Below, in pieces: positions 24,405-36,322 of a DNA stretch of 64,000 nucleotides. Below the pieces are notes generated by a model. It searched no databases, was not told the DNA's origin, and was given only the letters and a program-made list of their open reading frames with translations. This DNA comes from Symbiodinium natans (lineage: Eukaryota > Sar > Dinophyceae > Suessiales > Symbiodiniaceae), in assembly GCA_905221605.1 (NCBI GenBank), contig CAJNDS010000890.1, forward strand, positions 831,063 through 895,062, written 5' to 3'. Numbering within the stretch: the first letter of the stretch is position 1; every line of letters starts with the position of its first letter. Position numbers and translations under genes: made by a program.

Positions 24405-25892
24405 CTACGGACATCGCGGCTCGAAGCATTGGGTAGTTACCTAAACCCTAAACCCTGAACTCTAAATCCTAAACCCTGAAATATGGCTCATAGGGTTTCA
24501 GGGGTTAGGGCTGCAAGGCTTCACCCGAAGCTTGAGAACCGTTTTAAAAGAAGGTAAGGGAATGTATTGAGAGACCATGTAAGTACCCCTAGATCAAAGC
24601 GTATAAGGCATCTGACGCCTAAGCCCTGTTGGGCTGTAGGGCGTACTTTCAGAACCAAGAACCTACCACGAGTAGGTTCTCTAAGCCCTAAACCCTAAAC
24701 CCTTATAACCCCTAAACCCTGAACCCTAAGCCCTAAGCCACATCCCCACCGAAGCCATGGTCACATCTCCTGAGCAACTTCACACCGGTCGGGAGCGAGC
24801 ACTGCTTTGAATGGACATTGCGTGCTCCGCATCGGCAAACGGGCTCCGAAAAGAGCAATCTCCCGGTGCCGCGTGCACGTCTTCGGTTTAGGGTTTAGGG
24901 TTTAGGGTTTAGGGTTTAGGGTTTAGGGTTTAGGGTTTAGGGTTTAGGGTTTAGCGTTTAGGGCTTTAGGGCCTCCAGCTTGTTTCATGCTTCTGGGCGT
25001 TTACGAAAAACAGGGGGCCCCGAAACTAGACCCCCAAATAGCAGGATTTCCTTAGAACAAGGACCCCCATAAGGTGCCCAAAAATGTCGGAAACGCCCCA
25101 TATGTCGCGGCCCAGACAACCTAGGGCTTAGGGTTTAGGGTTTCGGGGGGCTCTCCTAGGGGCCGGTAACTCCTGGAGGGGGGTTCTGGGGCGCAAGAGA
25201 CTACGAGCCCGAAAGCAAAGCCACGATACCCCACCACACCTCAAGCCCTAACACTCTGGGCCCCCAAAGTGCCAATAAGCCCTAAACCCTAAGCCCTAAA
25301 CCCTAAACCCTAAACCCTAAACCCTAAACCCTAAACCCTAAGCCTAAACCCTCCAAAGCCCCAGAAACACGACAAAAACTCAAAACACCCAGGGCCCAGA
25401 CCAGTTAAACCAAAAAAAACACCCCAACACCTTCAAATTCAAAGGGGCATGTCCCCAAAAAGGAGTACCCTTAATATGCCTCCAAAATAGTAGAACCCTT
25501 ATGGAAGTAACCCTAAACCCTAACAAATGCCCTGAGCAACTGGTCCAACATCTCCGGGCCCAGAATTCCAAGAAAGCGTAAAACTCAACAAAGAGGAGGA
25601 AGTACGTTTTCACCTTCGCATGTTCACCCTTATACTAACAGGCCTTGATAGGCCCGATTTTCATCCCTATTAAGGACTGGTAGTGTATGAGGGAACATCC
25701 CAATTCTACCCGTTCAAGGCAGACATGGATTATGGATTTCCATAAGATTACGAGATAGACCTGCACTCTGAAACCCTAACCCCTAACCCCTAACCCCTAG
25801 AGCCCTAATCCTGAACCCTGCGCCCTAAGCCCTAAGCCCTAAACCCAAAACCCCAAATCCCAAGCCCAAGAAACCCAATCCTGGCCCTGTAC

Positions 25893-25934
25893 CTGGCGGT
25901 CGGCCCGCAGCGGTTCTGCCGCAAACTGCAGAGC
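25893..25934 (-). CDS. DUF4116-repeat exon (ALQFAAEPLRADRQ)
   Basis: Fourteen codons between acceptor 'ctcgcgccag' and donor GTACAG read ALQFAAEPLRADRQ, the second half of a DUF4116 repeat. Phase 0 at both ends. Joined to the exon at 26232 it gives KAVKQNGL-ALQFAAEPLRA without gap. The repeat is of unknown function and is abundant in dinoflagellate and some giant-virus and protist proteins. Confidence 0.8.
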
Positions 25935-26231
25935 CTGGCGCGAGGAGCTTTGTTGGGGGGGGGGGGGGGAAACTGGGGGTTTAGGGTTTAGGATTTAGGG
26001 GTTAGGGTTTAGGGTTTAGGGTTACTCTACTTGCTTAAGACCCACCCCCCCCCCCCCCCCCCCGCCAAAAAAAAACATAACAACAAAAAACACAGACATG
26101 TTCTTCCTTGCAAGGGTAATATAGGGATTATCATCTCGTTTTTTGTTCTTTGAGGGGGGTTCTTAAGCAAGTAGCAGTTCAGGGTTTTGAGAGGGTAGAT
26201 ACGCCAGGTAGCACAAACACGCCAGGGCTAC

Positions 26232-26276
26232 CAGGCCATTCTGCTTCACTGCCTTGGACACAATCTCTTCATCCGC
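26232..26276 (-). CDS. DUF4116-repeat exon (ADEEIVSKAVKQNGL)
   Basis: Fifteen codons after acceptor 'ctcgcccgcag', ending at donor GTAGCC, read ADEEIVSKAVKQNGL, the D-x-E-I-V-x-x-A-V-x-Q-N-G-x core. Phase 0 on both sides, continuous with LPEDLQ of the upstream exon. Confidence 0.8.
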
Positions 26277-26609
26277 CTGCGGGCGAGTGCAGGAGGATTC
26301 CTAAACCCTACACCCTAAACCCTAAAGACTAAACCCTAAACCTTTAGGGCTCCAGATGGATTCAGGATATTGGGTTTGTTGAAGGTGAGGCTTGAGCTTC
26401 AGGCAGTTGGTTGGCTGCTGCTACTGTGGGTAGACGTCAGCGCCAAAGCTTGCAAGCTCCATATTAGGGACTCCAAAACCCTAAACCCTAGACCCTAAAC
26501 CCTAAACCATAAACCCTAAACCCTAAACCCTAAACCCTAAACTCAAATTAACCTTAAACCCTAAACCCTAAACCCTAAACTCTAAACCACAAACCCTCAA
26601 CATCTTGGT

Positions 26610-26700
26610 TCCGGAGCTTCACTGTTCTGCGGACTTCCACTGCAACGTTTGAGGACTTTTTTGGCAGTTCGGGTTCTAGGACATCAGGACTGATAGGGTG
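26610..26700 (-). other. Open island skipped by the DUF4116 gene
   Basis: A minus-strand frame reads LEPELPKKSSNVAVEVRRTV and looks like protein, yet the DUF4116 repeat is continuous only if this island stays in the intron. Either a cassette exon or a chance frame; it warns against calling islands by eye. Confidence 0.35.
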
Positions 26701-27182
26701 TAGATTTGAGGGTTGTTGGGTTGAGGGTTTTAGGGTTCCAGGATATTCGTTTCTTTCAGGGGGCTAGAGTTTGGATTTGGGGGGGTTTTATGGTTGTAGG
26801 GTTTGGGTTTACTCTTGGGCCCTACAGTGGGACTTGGGGTTTCAGGGTGTAGGTGTTAAGGGTTAAGGGATTTCGGGAGGCGGGGGGGGGGGGGGGGGAA
26901 GGGCTCCTCCCTGTAAACCCACAAACCCGAAAGCCCAGCATCCTAAAACCCTCAAACACTTAATACCCCCAAACCCTAAAAAGACCTCAACCCGAAGCCA
27001 AAAATGCTTAAACTCCTCAGATCCTGAAACCCGAATATCCCAAAACTCTAAAACCCTCGACCCTGCTACACCCCAAACCCGAAACCCCAAACCCTAAACT
27101 AAATTCTAGCCCTAAATCCTAAACCCTAAACCCTAGACCCTAAACCCTAAACCCTAAACCCCAAACCCCCTGCACCCCCTGC

Positions 27183-27253
27183 CTGGAGGTCTTCGGGGAG
27201 ATACTTCAGCGCCAGACCGTCGGCTTCCACCGCAGCACGCGACAGCCTCCACG
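27183..27253 (-). CDS. DUF4116-repeat exon (AAVEADGLALKYLPEDLQ)
   Basis: Two phase bases plus 23 codons after acceptor 'gggttgcag' read ...LSRAAVEADGLALKYLPED and LQ, one and a half DUF4116 units. The donor following CAG is GC. The next exon (26276) starts phase 0 with ADEEIV, so the repeat runs on across a 906-bp intron made mostly of telomere-like sequence. Upstream exons and start codon not found. Confidence 0.75.
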
Positions 27254-27616
27254 CTGCAACCCTAAACCCTAAACCCTAAACCCCAAAACCTGAACCCTAA
27301 ACCCCAAACCCTGGGTTTGGGGTTTAGGCCTTGAGGTTGGGGGGGGGGAGGGTTTGAGGATTTGGGTTCAGCGTTTAGGTATGAGGGTTTCGGGTCGGGG
27401 ACTTAGGGCTTCACCTTGGTCTAGATTCGAGAGCTCCCTCCCCCCCCCCCGAGAAGGACCAAACCTGGGGCTGCGGTTTCAAGATCTTGCAGCAACAAGC
27501 CTGAAGACGGTTTAGGGTTTAGGGTTTGGGGTTTAGGGTTGAGGGTTGAGGGTGCTCCCCAAACCTTATCCCATACTCCCTTAAAGTGCCGAGGCTTAGG
27601 GTAGATAGAGGAAATA

Positions 27617-27733
27617 CCCTAAACCCTAAACCCTAAACCCTAAACCCTAAACCCTAAACCCTAAACCCTAAACCCTAAACCCTAAACCCTAAACCCTAAA
27701 CCCTAAACCCTAAACCCTAAACCCTAAACCCTG
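27617..27733 (-). repeat. Long (CCCTAAA)n array
   Basis: About sixteen perfect units. Confidence 0.95.
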
Positions 27734-30700
27734 CGTTTTGGGATCCCTACAGAGCCAGAACCTGGAGTTCAACGCCGGAACCGTGGCCTCGGGAAGCCCT
27801 TGGTCAAGTTCTCGCCCAAAGGCCATGGCTGCTGCATGATGTACCTAAACCCTAAACCCTAAACCCTAAACCCTAAACCCTAAACCCTCAACCCTCAACC
27901 CTCAACCCTAAACCCTCAACCCTAAACCCTACAAACCCTACCTCAGGCTCCAGGGGCCCTCCCACTTTGAGGGGCCTGGGACGTGGAGCTTTGGGTTGAG
28001 GGCTGGAGTCCTAAATCCTGTTCAATTTCGAACAGGGTTTAGCGTTGAGGTTTTAGGCTTTAGGGCATAAAGGCTTAACCCTCTGAAGCCTATGCATAGT
28101 CCTTGAACCCTAAACCCTAAACCCTAAACCCGAAACCCTAAACCCTGAACCCCAAACCCTAACACACACCGGTTGAAGGGTTCTTGGCACACCGGTTTCA
28201 GGGTTCTTGGGGTTGAGTTTTTGGCAGCTCCTGGCTTGAAAAAAGGCTGACTCCGGTCTTCGGCAGAACGTTCTTACGCCATGGGTCCCTGGGACGTGAG
28301 CACCTGGTTCACAAGCTTAGGGTTTAGGGTTTAGGGTTTAGGATTTAGGATTTAGAAGGTTCAGCCAACCCAAAACCCTAAACCCAGAAACCAAGCTTGA
28401 AACCCTAAGCCCTAAACCCTCAGCATTATGGCGGCTGCGTGCTCTTGGGTTTACATCTCTTCTGGCCTCTAACCCTAAACCCTAAACCCTAAACCCTAAA
28501 CCCTAAACCCCCAACCCAAAACCCTAAACCCTAAAACCCCTTTGGTGAGATCTGCAAAGTATGGCCCCTTTTGGGGTTTCTATTCTCAGGCGGCCCCATT
28601 TAGGGTACCCAGAACCCTAAACCCTAAACCCTAAACCCTAAACCCCTAAACCCCAAACCCTAAACCCTAAACCCTAAACCCTAAACCCTAAACCCTAAAC
28701 CCTAAACCCTACGCTATACTTACTGAACCCTTGAAATACTGAACCCTGTATTTACGATCCCCTTTAATTGCCAAATCCGACGATGACTAAACCCTCAGCC
28801 TTAAACCCTAAACCCTCAACCCTGCCTTAAGAAACCCACTTTTTTGAATGTTATTATTCTAAATCTTCTTAGGACTCTTCGGTAACTTACAAAAAAAGTA
28901 GCGTGCTTAAGGTATACCCGAATTAGCCCTAAACCACCCTAAACCCTCAAGAATAAACTAGGAAAAAACAAGGGCCCCCTTCTTGGTTGTAAGGGGGATG
29001 ATAAGATATTATAAGGGAACCTAACCCTAAACCCTAAACCCTAAACAATAAACCCTAAACCCTAAACCCCAAAACCCTAAACCACTCTGGCCCCTAGATT
29101 CCCTACATTGCAGTGCCAGACACTCCGTCGCAGCATCTCGCGCCTTGCTTTTATCGCTCGAAAGGAGCCATGCGGCTCCATGGCTCCATGCCTTCATGCA
29201 CCTAAACCCTAAACCCTAAACCCTAACCCCTAAACCCTAAACCCTAAACCCTAAACCCCTAAGCTCTACACCCTAAACCACAAATTCCTAAACTCTAAAT
29301 CCCAAACCCTGAGCTGCAAACTACGCTCTAAACCCTGAATTTGCAGACGAGCGAATTACCAGCAAGGTCCATTTCCTGGCAGAGGTGCCATGAGCCCTAA
29401 ACGTTGGATAGCTTTGGTTTAGGGTTCAGGGTTCAGGGTGCAGGGTTTAGGGTTTAGGGTTTAGGGTTTAGGGTTTAGGGTTTAGGGTTTGGTTCCTTAA
29501 GGAAGTAAAGGAAGTGCCGTGCTTCTTCTTGTTACTGTGGCCATATAAGGGACCTAACCTCCCGCCCTTCCCAAAATCTAAGCCCTAAACCCTAAACCCT
29601 GAAGTAGGAAGCCCCAGGGCCTGGATGCTTGACGCGACATTCCAGCCCCAAACGTTTAGGCCCTGAACCGCAAACCCTCAACCCTCAACCCTCAACCCTC
29701 AACCCTAAACCCTAAACCCTAAACCTTATCAACCCTCGACCTTACCGGCCCTAAGCCCTGACGCTGAACCCTGAGTCTTCGTGGGCCCACGACGGAGAGC
29801 AACCGGAGAAAACACGGGCGTCGTCCGAAAGGATGGACCGCATAATACAGTAATAGGGTGGGTATAAGGTTTAGGGTTTAGGGTTTAGGGTTTCGGGTTT
29901 AGGGTTTAGGGTTTAGAATCTGATCCCTAGGCTACAATACCTCGACTCATTAGCTTCTAACCTGTACGTCTTCAAGGAATAGTTCTTACTGAAAGGCAAT
30001 TGGGGCCTCTGGGTACTTCTTGCTTCAAGCACCTGTAGCAACATCGTGCATAGAGTTTAAGCGGGCAACCCGATACCCTGAAATACTGTCATCCGTCCTG
30101 GTTTACTGGTTTAGGGTTGAGGAACTAGGGTTCACGGAAAGAATTCTAACCCCTAAGCCCTAAACCCTGAACCCTTCTTGACGGATGGATACGTCTGCCT
30201 GTTTGGACCCCTGGCGGTCTTGAGCAGTCACGAATTAAGACACCACGAGCTGTGCCCAGGTAATATAGGGGCTTTAATAACTAGTTTAGGGTTTAGGGTT
30301 TTGGGGACCTCATTAGACTAGGGTTTTGGGGAGTTAGTAGTTAGTAGAGTATAAGAATAATTGGACCATAAGGGCATACTATACGAAACTATTCCGAACC
30401 CTACATTATAGTACAAGGACAACGGGACCATAAGGGAATACTATTACGTAGTAATTAGTTCGACTCCCACATTCCAAAGGGGAGAGCGTGTCGGGTCCAG
30501 GGTTTAAGAGTTCAGGGTTGAGGGATGAGGGTCGTAGGCAAAGGAACGTCAGGACACCTCTCACCCAAACAAAAGAGAAAGACCGCCCCCCTTCCTTTCA
30601 AACACAATCCTACACCCCACACACCCAGTGAACCCAGTGCGCCTTAAAGGCCCTAAACCCTAAACCCCTGACACCCAAAGCGGCCAAACCCTAAACCCCT

Positions 30701-31329
30701 GAAACCCTAAACCCCTGAAACCCCAAATCCCTCAAACCCCAAACCCACCCAAACCTTACACCCCTGAAACCCTAAACCCTAAACCCCTCAAACCCTAAAC
30801 CCTGAACCCCTAGACCACTGAAACCCTAAAGTCCTGAAACTCTCGAACCCGGAGCCCCCCCCTGAACCCCGAAACCCTCCCAAAGCCTGAACCCCTGAAC
30901 CCCTGAAACCCTAAACCCGGAACCCTAAACCCTACTCCCCTGAACCCCTAAGCCCTGCAACCCTCCTTTTTAACCCCTAAACCCTAAACCCTAAACCCTA
31001 AACCCTACACCCAAATAATCTCCAAGCCGAAGGTCCCCTTTAAACCAAAGCCAGAAGTCCCCCTCGTTCTTAGTAGGGAATGAGGGAACCAGGTACCCTT
31101 ACACCATCCCTTAAAGGGTAGATATAGGGGGATATGAAGGTTTAGGGGTTAGGGTACCCTTATACAATCCCTTAAAGGGTACATACATTTTTTATAGGGA
31201 GATGTTTAGGGTTTAGGGTTTAGGGTTTAGGGTTTAGGGTTTAGGGTTTAGGGTTTAGGGTTTAGGGCCCAGGGCTCCGGTTTCACAGGTCTGGGGATTT
31301 GTGTGCCTCGGGCTCTCTTCGGAGATTGG

Positions 31330-31497
31330 TAGCCCAGTAACCATATTACAAAAAGGGCACCCTTTTTTGGGGGTGGGCTAAGGGAACCCGTAACCCAAAA
31401 AAAACCATATTACAAAAAGGGCAGCCTTTTTTCGGGTGGGTTATTTTATAAGGGAACCCGTAACCCAAAAACAAAAAGGGGTAAAGGGTACCACTGG
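31330..31497. mobile_element. Palindromic element, family 3, duplicated half
   Basis: Ends 'tagcccagtaacc' and 'ggtaccactgggg' with internal AAAAAGGGCACCC / AAAGGGTACC. The left part is present twice (31332 and 31404), giving a partial tandem duplication. Confidence 0.75.
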
Positions 31498-31529
31498 GGC
31501 GGCCAAGGGAGGAAAGGGCGGGCCAAGTG

Positions 31530-31590
31530 GTGCCATGCTTAGCATACAGCGCCAGCCAAGAAAAGCCAGGTTGTCAGCGAGCTGCGCTTT
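31530..31590 (-). CDS. Candidate exon, unknown protein
   Basis: After acceptor 'aaagcgcag' a minus-strand frame reads LADNLAFLGWRCMLSMAPLG and stays open to about 31503. No family recognised. Confidence 0.3.
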
Positions 31591-32136
31591 AGGTTTAGGG
31601 TTTAGGGTTTAGGGTCTAGGGTCTAGGGTTAGGGTTGAGGGTTTAGGGCTAGCCGATACCCGTAAGGGTCCATGTACAGATATAGGGGGTGCTTGGGCCT
31701 TAAGGCACTTGCGATGTAGGGACTTTGGGGCCCAAGCATATCATAAGGAGGCACATGGACCCTCAACGTTAGGGTGTGGGGTTTCAGGTTGAGTGTTTAG
31801 GATTTAGGGGCCCTGGGTCTGTGGGAGACCCGGGGGGGGGGGGGGGGGGGCCTGAACCCTATAAACCCTAAACCCTAAACCCTAAACCCATACAACCTTT
31901 TAGTCCCTAACTCCCTCCTCTGGCAAGCCTGAACTCTCGTTTAGGGTTTAGAGTTTAGGGTTTTGGGTTTAGGGGTTTGGATTTAGGGTTTAGGGTTTAG
32001 GGTTTAGGGTTTAGGGTTTAGGGTTTAGGGTTTAGGGTTTAGGGAGGATTCAGGACCCCTCCTCCCTGGGCAAATGAACCCTCGAAATTGGGATCAGCCC
32101 TAAAACCCTAAAACCCTAAACCCTAAACCCTTAAAC

Positions 32137-32232
32137 CCTAAGGGTTATGCATTTGGGCCCTAAAGTCCCTAAATAGAAGGTACTTTACAGGCCCAAGTAA
32201 TCCTCATTATTTGGGTACATGGAGCCTGAGGG
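32137..32232. mobile_element. Palindromic element, family 1, diverged
   Basis: CCCTAAGGGTTATGCATTTGGGCCC ... GGGTACATGGAGCCTGAGGG; the left end has lost the GTCCATGT core. Confidence 0.7.
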
Positions 32233-32489
32233 AACCCTATGCTGCCAGAATCCTGGTTCTGAATGAAGTCTACGGACCATTGACCAATATTTTCGGGTTC
32301 GACGAAAAGAACAAACCCTCAACCTTTCAACTTTAGGGTTCAAGGTTTAGGGCTTCGGGTTTAGGGTAGAGGGTTTACAGGGTTTGTAGGATTCAGGGTT
32401 CAAAGAACTCTCTTTTCAGGTCTAGGAATGAAAATTTCGAAGCCCTAAGCCCTCACTGAACCCTAAACCTTTTCAGAGCTCATTTAGCC

Positions 32490-32606
32490 GCTAAGGTTGG
32501 ATCGTTGTCACCTCCATACGCCCAGATCGCCTGGCCTTCTCTCACGACGCTTCCCGAAGGTGTAGGGGTGCGTTGTTCAACCTGGCCGCATCAGGGGATT
32601 CAGGGT
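32490..32606 (-). CDS. Candidate exon, unknown protein
   Basis: Minus-strand frame reads VEQRTPTPSGSVVREGQAIW and continues AYGGDND to a TGA near 32488, after acceptor 'gcggccag'. The plus strand is open here too. No family recognised. Confidence 0.3.
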
Positions 32607-32699
32607 TTTGAGGGTTTTTGGGGTCTTTTGGGGTTTTGGGGTTTAGGGTATTTTGGGTTTTGGGGTTTCGGGTTAGGGCCTGGGGGGTTTTAGGATTTG

Positions 32700-32904
32700 G
32701 GTCCAGCTGCGTGCTCTGCTCTTTTCATCTTTTCTCTCGGGCGTGTGCTCTTTTAGCTCCCTCACTCTGACTCTATCGCTCTTTCTATCTCCCTCTGACT
32801 CTATCGCTCCGTCTATCTCCCTCTCCCTATCTATCTTTGCACCTCTCGGTTTTGTTGTTGTTATCCACTTCTACCTTTCTCGGTGCCTCTCTCCGCTTGG
32901 GTGT
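32700..32904 (+). promoter_or_regulatory. Pyrimidine-rich leader with 30-bp repeats
   Basis: About 190 bp of CT-rich sequence, including two copies of a 30-bp unit 'ctctgactctatcgctc...' (about 32763 and 32793), stands directly before an ATG. It could be a 5' leader or promoter-proximal tract of the following exon. Inference only. Confidence 0.3.
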
Positions 32905-32979
32905 ATGGATTACATAAAGCTCACGCAGTGGTACAGGAGGGCCAACCACAAAGAAACTGGCTTTCGACAGCGCCTTCAG
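32905..32979 (+). CDS. Candidate first coding exon
   Basis: ATG followed by 25 codons (MDYIKLTQWYRRANHKETGF, then RQRLQ) ends exactly at a canonical donor CAG/GTAAGG. The CT-rich leader and the donor support it. No family recognised. The minus strand is partly open, so moderate confidence. Confidence 0.45.
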
Positions 32980-33639
32980 GTAAGGCTTCTAGGAGAGTCA
33001 TATGGGATTTAGGGTTTAAGGCTTACCGTTTGAACGATAAACTCAAAATCGAAACCGCAAAAACCAAGCCCTAAACCCTAATTCCAAAAACTCTAATACC
33101 TAAACCCTGAAGGCCGAACCCAAATGCGTCTAAACCATGGCGGAAAACACTCCCTGAGCCTTATCTCCATCTTGCACTCAACACACGAAGAAACAACCCA
33201 AACCTCATCCTCATGAGGGTTTGGAGTTAGGGTCAAAGGAACTTATCGGATCCAATGATGACCCCCACCCAAAGCCGAAATAAGGCTGAATGAAGGGTGA
33301 GTCGGACCTTCCTTTGGGGTGTGGGAGTCGTTAAGGATCACATGTTCAACGCTTTAGGGTCTTATTGTTGTAGACTGAGGCCTGGAGTAGTGACTTTAGG
33401 GTCTAGCTACCCTAAAACCCAGAAAACTCTGTGGTCTCGAGCATTGTTACGAGACCTCCTCATCGGATGCTAAGAGAACCCACAAGCACTCTGCTTGGTT
33501 TTGTCGGGTAGACACAACAGTAGAAACCTACGACGGAAACCCTGCACCCTAAACCCCCGAACCCCTAAACCCTAATGAAACCGTAAACCCTAAACCCTAA
33601 ACCCTAAACCCTAAACCCTAAACCCTAAACACCGGAGCA

Positions 33640-33740
33640 GGGCAATTTGTGGGAGACTGCGGCCGCATCCTTCGAATCAAGTCAGGCTAAACAAACGCCC
33701 AGGGGACCAGTGCTTCGAACATTGTCTCGTGGTCTGGTGG
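33640..33740 (+). CDS. Candidate internal exon, unknown protein
   Basis: Open frame QGNLWETAAASFESSQAKQT continuing to the donor GTTTAGGG at about 33740. No family; the opposite strand is open for a shorter distance. Confidence 0.3.
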
Positions 33741-34545
33741 TTGCTGGTTTAGGGTTTAGGGTTTAGGGTTTAGGGCTTCGGGTTTAGGGTTTAGGGTTTA
33801 GGGTTTGGGCTTAGGGTGTGGGGTGAAGAACCCCAAAACCTACCTTTTTTGTGAGGCTAGTTACGAAAAACCCTGGTAAGATGCTTAGGGAACCTACATT
33901 TTTGTAGGCTTTGGGTTCTCCAGGGAAGGGGTTCTCTAACACTATCATCACTGTTTGTGACTTTCTGCAAAGAACGAGGTTTTATGAGATCGCTTCTTAG
34001 AACAAACCCTCGACCCTAAACCCTAAACCCTAAACCCTAAACCCTAAACCCTAAACCCTCGTACTCAGGCAGACCCTGCTGAGACAAAGCCTTGAAGCCT
34101 AAAACCTGAACAGATTCCTCTTAAACCCAAGAAGGGAAGATATGAAAAAACCCCAAGGGCCTAGTCTACTATTCGCTTAAGGATCCCCCCGAAAAATGTT
34201 ACAACAATACCTATTTTGCCCTTAAAAAGGAAGAAGAAGATTTTTGCATATTGCCCTAAACCCTACACCCTGAACCCTAAACCCTTCGGGGGAGGGGGGG
34301 GGGGGGGGGGTTTTTAAGCACTTAGTAGTTGTTGAAACGGGTTTAGGGCTTTGCTTTAGGAGGCTCAAGCAGACTTCGGTAGGCTTAGGGGTTTAGGGTT
34401 TAGAGCTTAGGGGGCATAAGGTCAGCAGCGTGTGCCAAGCAACTGGCAACCGTCCCCTGGGCTGGCAAAGTCCCGGTAGCTGGACCAAGTTAACCTTCGG
34501 GCTCCCATACGGGTCGCCTTTTAAGTCAAGTCTACACGTCTACTG

Positions 34546-34650
34546 GAGGGTTTAGGGTTTAGGGTTTAGGGTTCAGGGTTTAGAGTTTAGGGTTTAGGGC
34601 TTAGGGTTTAGGGTTTAGGGTCAAGTCTACATGGCTACTGGATGCCTGGC
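34546..34650 (+). repeat. Telomere-like array flanked by a direct repeat
   Basis: The sequence TCAAGTCTACA-N-G-N-CTACTGGA occurs immediately before (about 34525-34547) and after (about 34621-34643) a TTTAGGG array. Array plus one copy therefore looks like an insertion with a target duplication of about 20 bp. Confidence 0.7.
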
Positions 34651-35289
34651 TGCGGCTCCTGAGTAGTTGAAGCTCTAAGCTAAATCGAACAAAGTTAAAG
34701 ACCAATGAAGGAACCAAAAGGAGAAATGTCAAGATGTTTTGGATCTACTTCCATGCAGAGGCTGCAATACTGGGCTCTGAGTAAAATTAGAATAGGTTTG
34801 GGGGTATAACTACATACATATAGGAAGCATCGGGGAATGTTTTTTCGTAATTATTCCGACCCGATACTCTATGGTATTCCGACCCCGATACTATATGGTA
34901 TATGTGAACTTGATGGGCCGTACACGGCATGAATCACTCACGCGTTGTCTTTAACCCTATACCCTGAACCCTGAACCCTAAACCCTAAACCCTAAACCCT
35001 GAACCCTAAACCCTAAACCCTGAACCCTGAACCCCTAAGCCCTGAACCCTAGGTGTTCCTGGGCTTCGTGGTCTTCCATGGGGGGGCCCGGATGGCCCTA
35101 AGCCAGGACGGCTCAAAGCTTTGTCGGCTAAGAAAAACACCGCGGGGGTGTTTCGCAAATTCTCCATCGCGGAACAGCCATCTCCTTGTGCCAAACTTCC
35201 CTGTACTCTCGTGACTTTCCGAAACCCTAAACCCTAAACCCTAAACCCTAAACCCTAAACCCTAAACCCTAAACCCTAAACCCTAAACT

Positions 35290-35417
35290 GCCATGGGCTT
35301 ATGGCTCTTTATCAACCAAACGGCTCTGAAGAGGAGGACACTGTCGGCTCTTGCAGGGGTAGCCCTGTAGAGATAACCCTAAGGGTAAACAAACACGAAC
35401 GCGATGGCAAGCTTCTG
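35290..35417 (+). CDS. Candidate exon, unknown acidic protein segment
   Basis: A plus-strand frame runs from about 35290 to a donor GTTTAG at 35418 and reads MALYQPNGSEEEDTVGSC, then SPVEITLRVNKHERDGKLL. The composition is natural and the island is repeat-free. No family recognised; a minus-strand frame with acceptor 'ctctacag' is a weaker alternative. Confidence 0.4.
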
Positions 35418-35418
35418 G

Positions 35419-35505
35419 TTTAGGGTTTAGGGTTTAGGGTTTAGGGTTTAGGGTTTAGGGTTTAGGGTTTAGGGTTTAGGGTTTAGGGTTTAGGGTTTAG
35501 GGTTA
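35419..35505 (+). repeat. (TTTAGGG)n array
   Basis: Twelve perfect units starting at the proposed donor GTTTAG. Confidence 0.95.
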
Positions 35506-35884
35506 ACAGGGGTTGCTCTGGGTGGACCAAGTTTGCAGGCCTTAGGGTTCAATACCCAGGTAGCGTAAATTCGCCCCTGCGAGGCCCGAACAGCAACCGT
35601 GCACCACGAGGTTTCCTAGCAAACCACCACAACCCTAAACCCTAAACCCTAAACCCTAAACCCTGAACCCTAAACCCTAAACCCTGAATCATAAACACTA
35701 AACCCTAGACCGCAAAACCTTAAACCCCAGGTCTCAGCACGGTCTACTTGTCTTGCTTCATTAGACTCAACGAACGGTAGGCTATAAGTGTTGGGTGTAG
35801 GGCTGAGGGCCCACCCTAAACCCTAAACCCTAAAACCCTATATAAACCCTAAAACTTAAACCCTAAACCCTGTTCCGAGACAGG

Positions 35885-35965
35885 TCTTCCGCATGTCCGA
35901 GGGAAGCCGCACTCTGCTTTGCAGAGGCGAGGTCGGAAGAGGACGTATTTGGAGGTTCATGGTAA
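35885..35965 (+). CDS. Candidate exon, unknown protein
   Basis: Frame QVFRMSEGSRTLLCRGEVGR and on to donor GTAATT near 35966, following 'cgagacag'. No family recognised. Confidence 0.3.
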   Translation, partial: SSACPREAALCFAEARSEEDVFGGSW

Positions 35966-36135
35966 TTATTCACATGGGACTTATTAACCCAATAGGATTT
36001 AGGGTTTAGGGTTTAGGGTTTAGGGTTTAGGGTTTAGGGTTTAGGGTTAGGGTTCAGGGTTTAGGCGTTTAGGCGTTTAGGGTTTACGGTTTAGGGTTTA
36101 GGGTACCATGAACCTTCAAGTATGAGGTAAAGATA

Positions 36136-36322
36136 AGATCTTTCAGCACAGGGAAACCCTTGAACCCTGCACCCCTAACTTAGTTGCTGAGTTCATAGGC
36201 CGCCCAAAAAGGTGTACACTTTCAGTTCTATAGGGGAGTATCCCAGCAAGTGTAAAGTGTACTCACTCAGCTACTAAGAAATCTTTCAGCACAGGGCAAC
36301 CCTTGAACCCTGCACCCCTAAC
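36136..36322. mobile_element. Hairpin element between 44-bp direct repeats
   Basis: The string 'atctttcagcacaggg' and its continuation 'aacccttgaaccctgcacccctaac' occur at 36137-36180 and 36278-36321. Between them lies an inverted repeat with ends CTTAGTTGCTGAGT / ACTCACTCAGCTACTAAG. Insertion with an unusually long duplication, or a local segmental duplication with a hairpin between. Confidence 0.65.
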
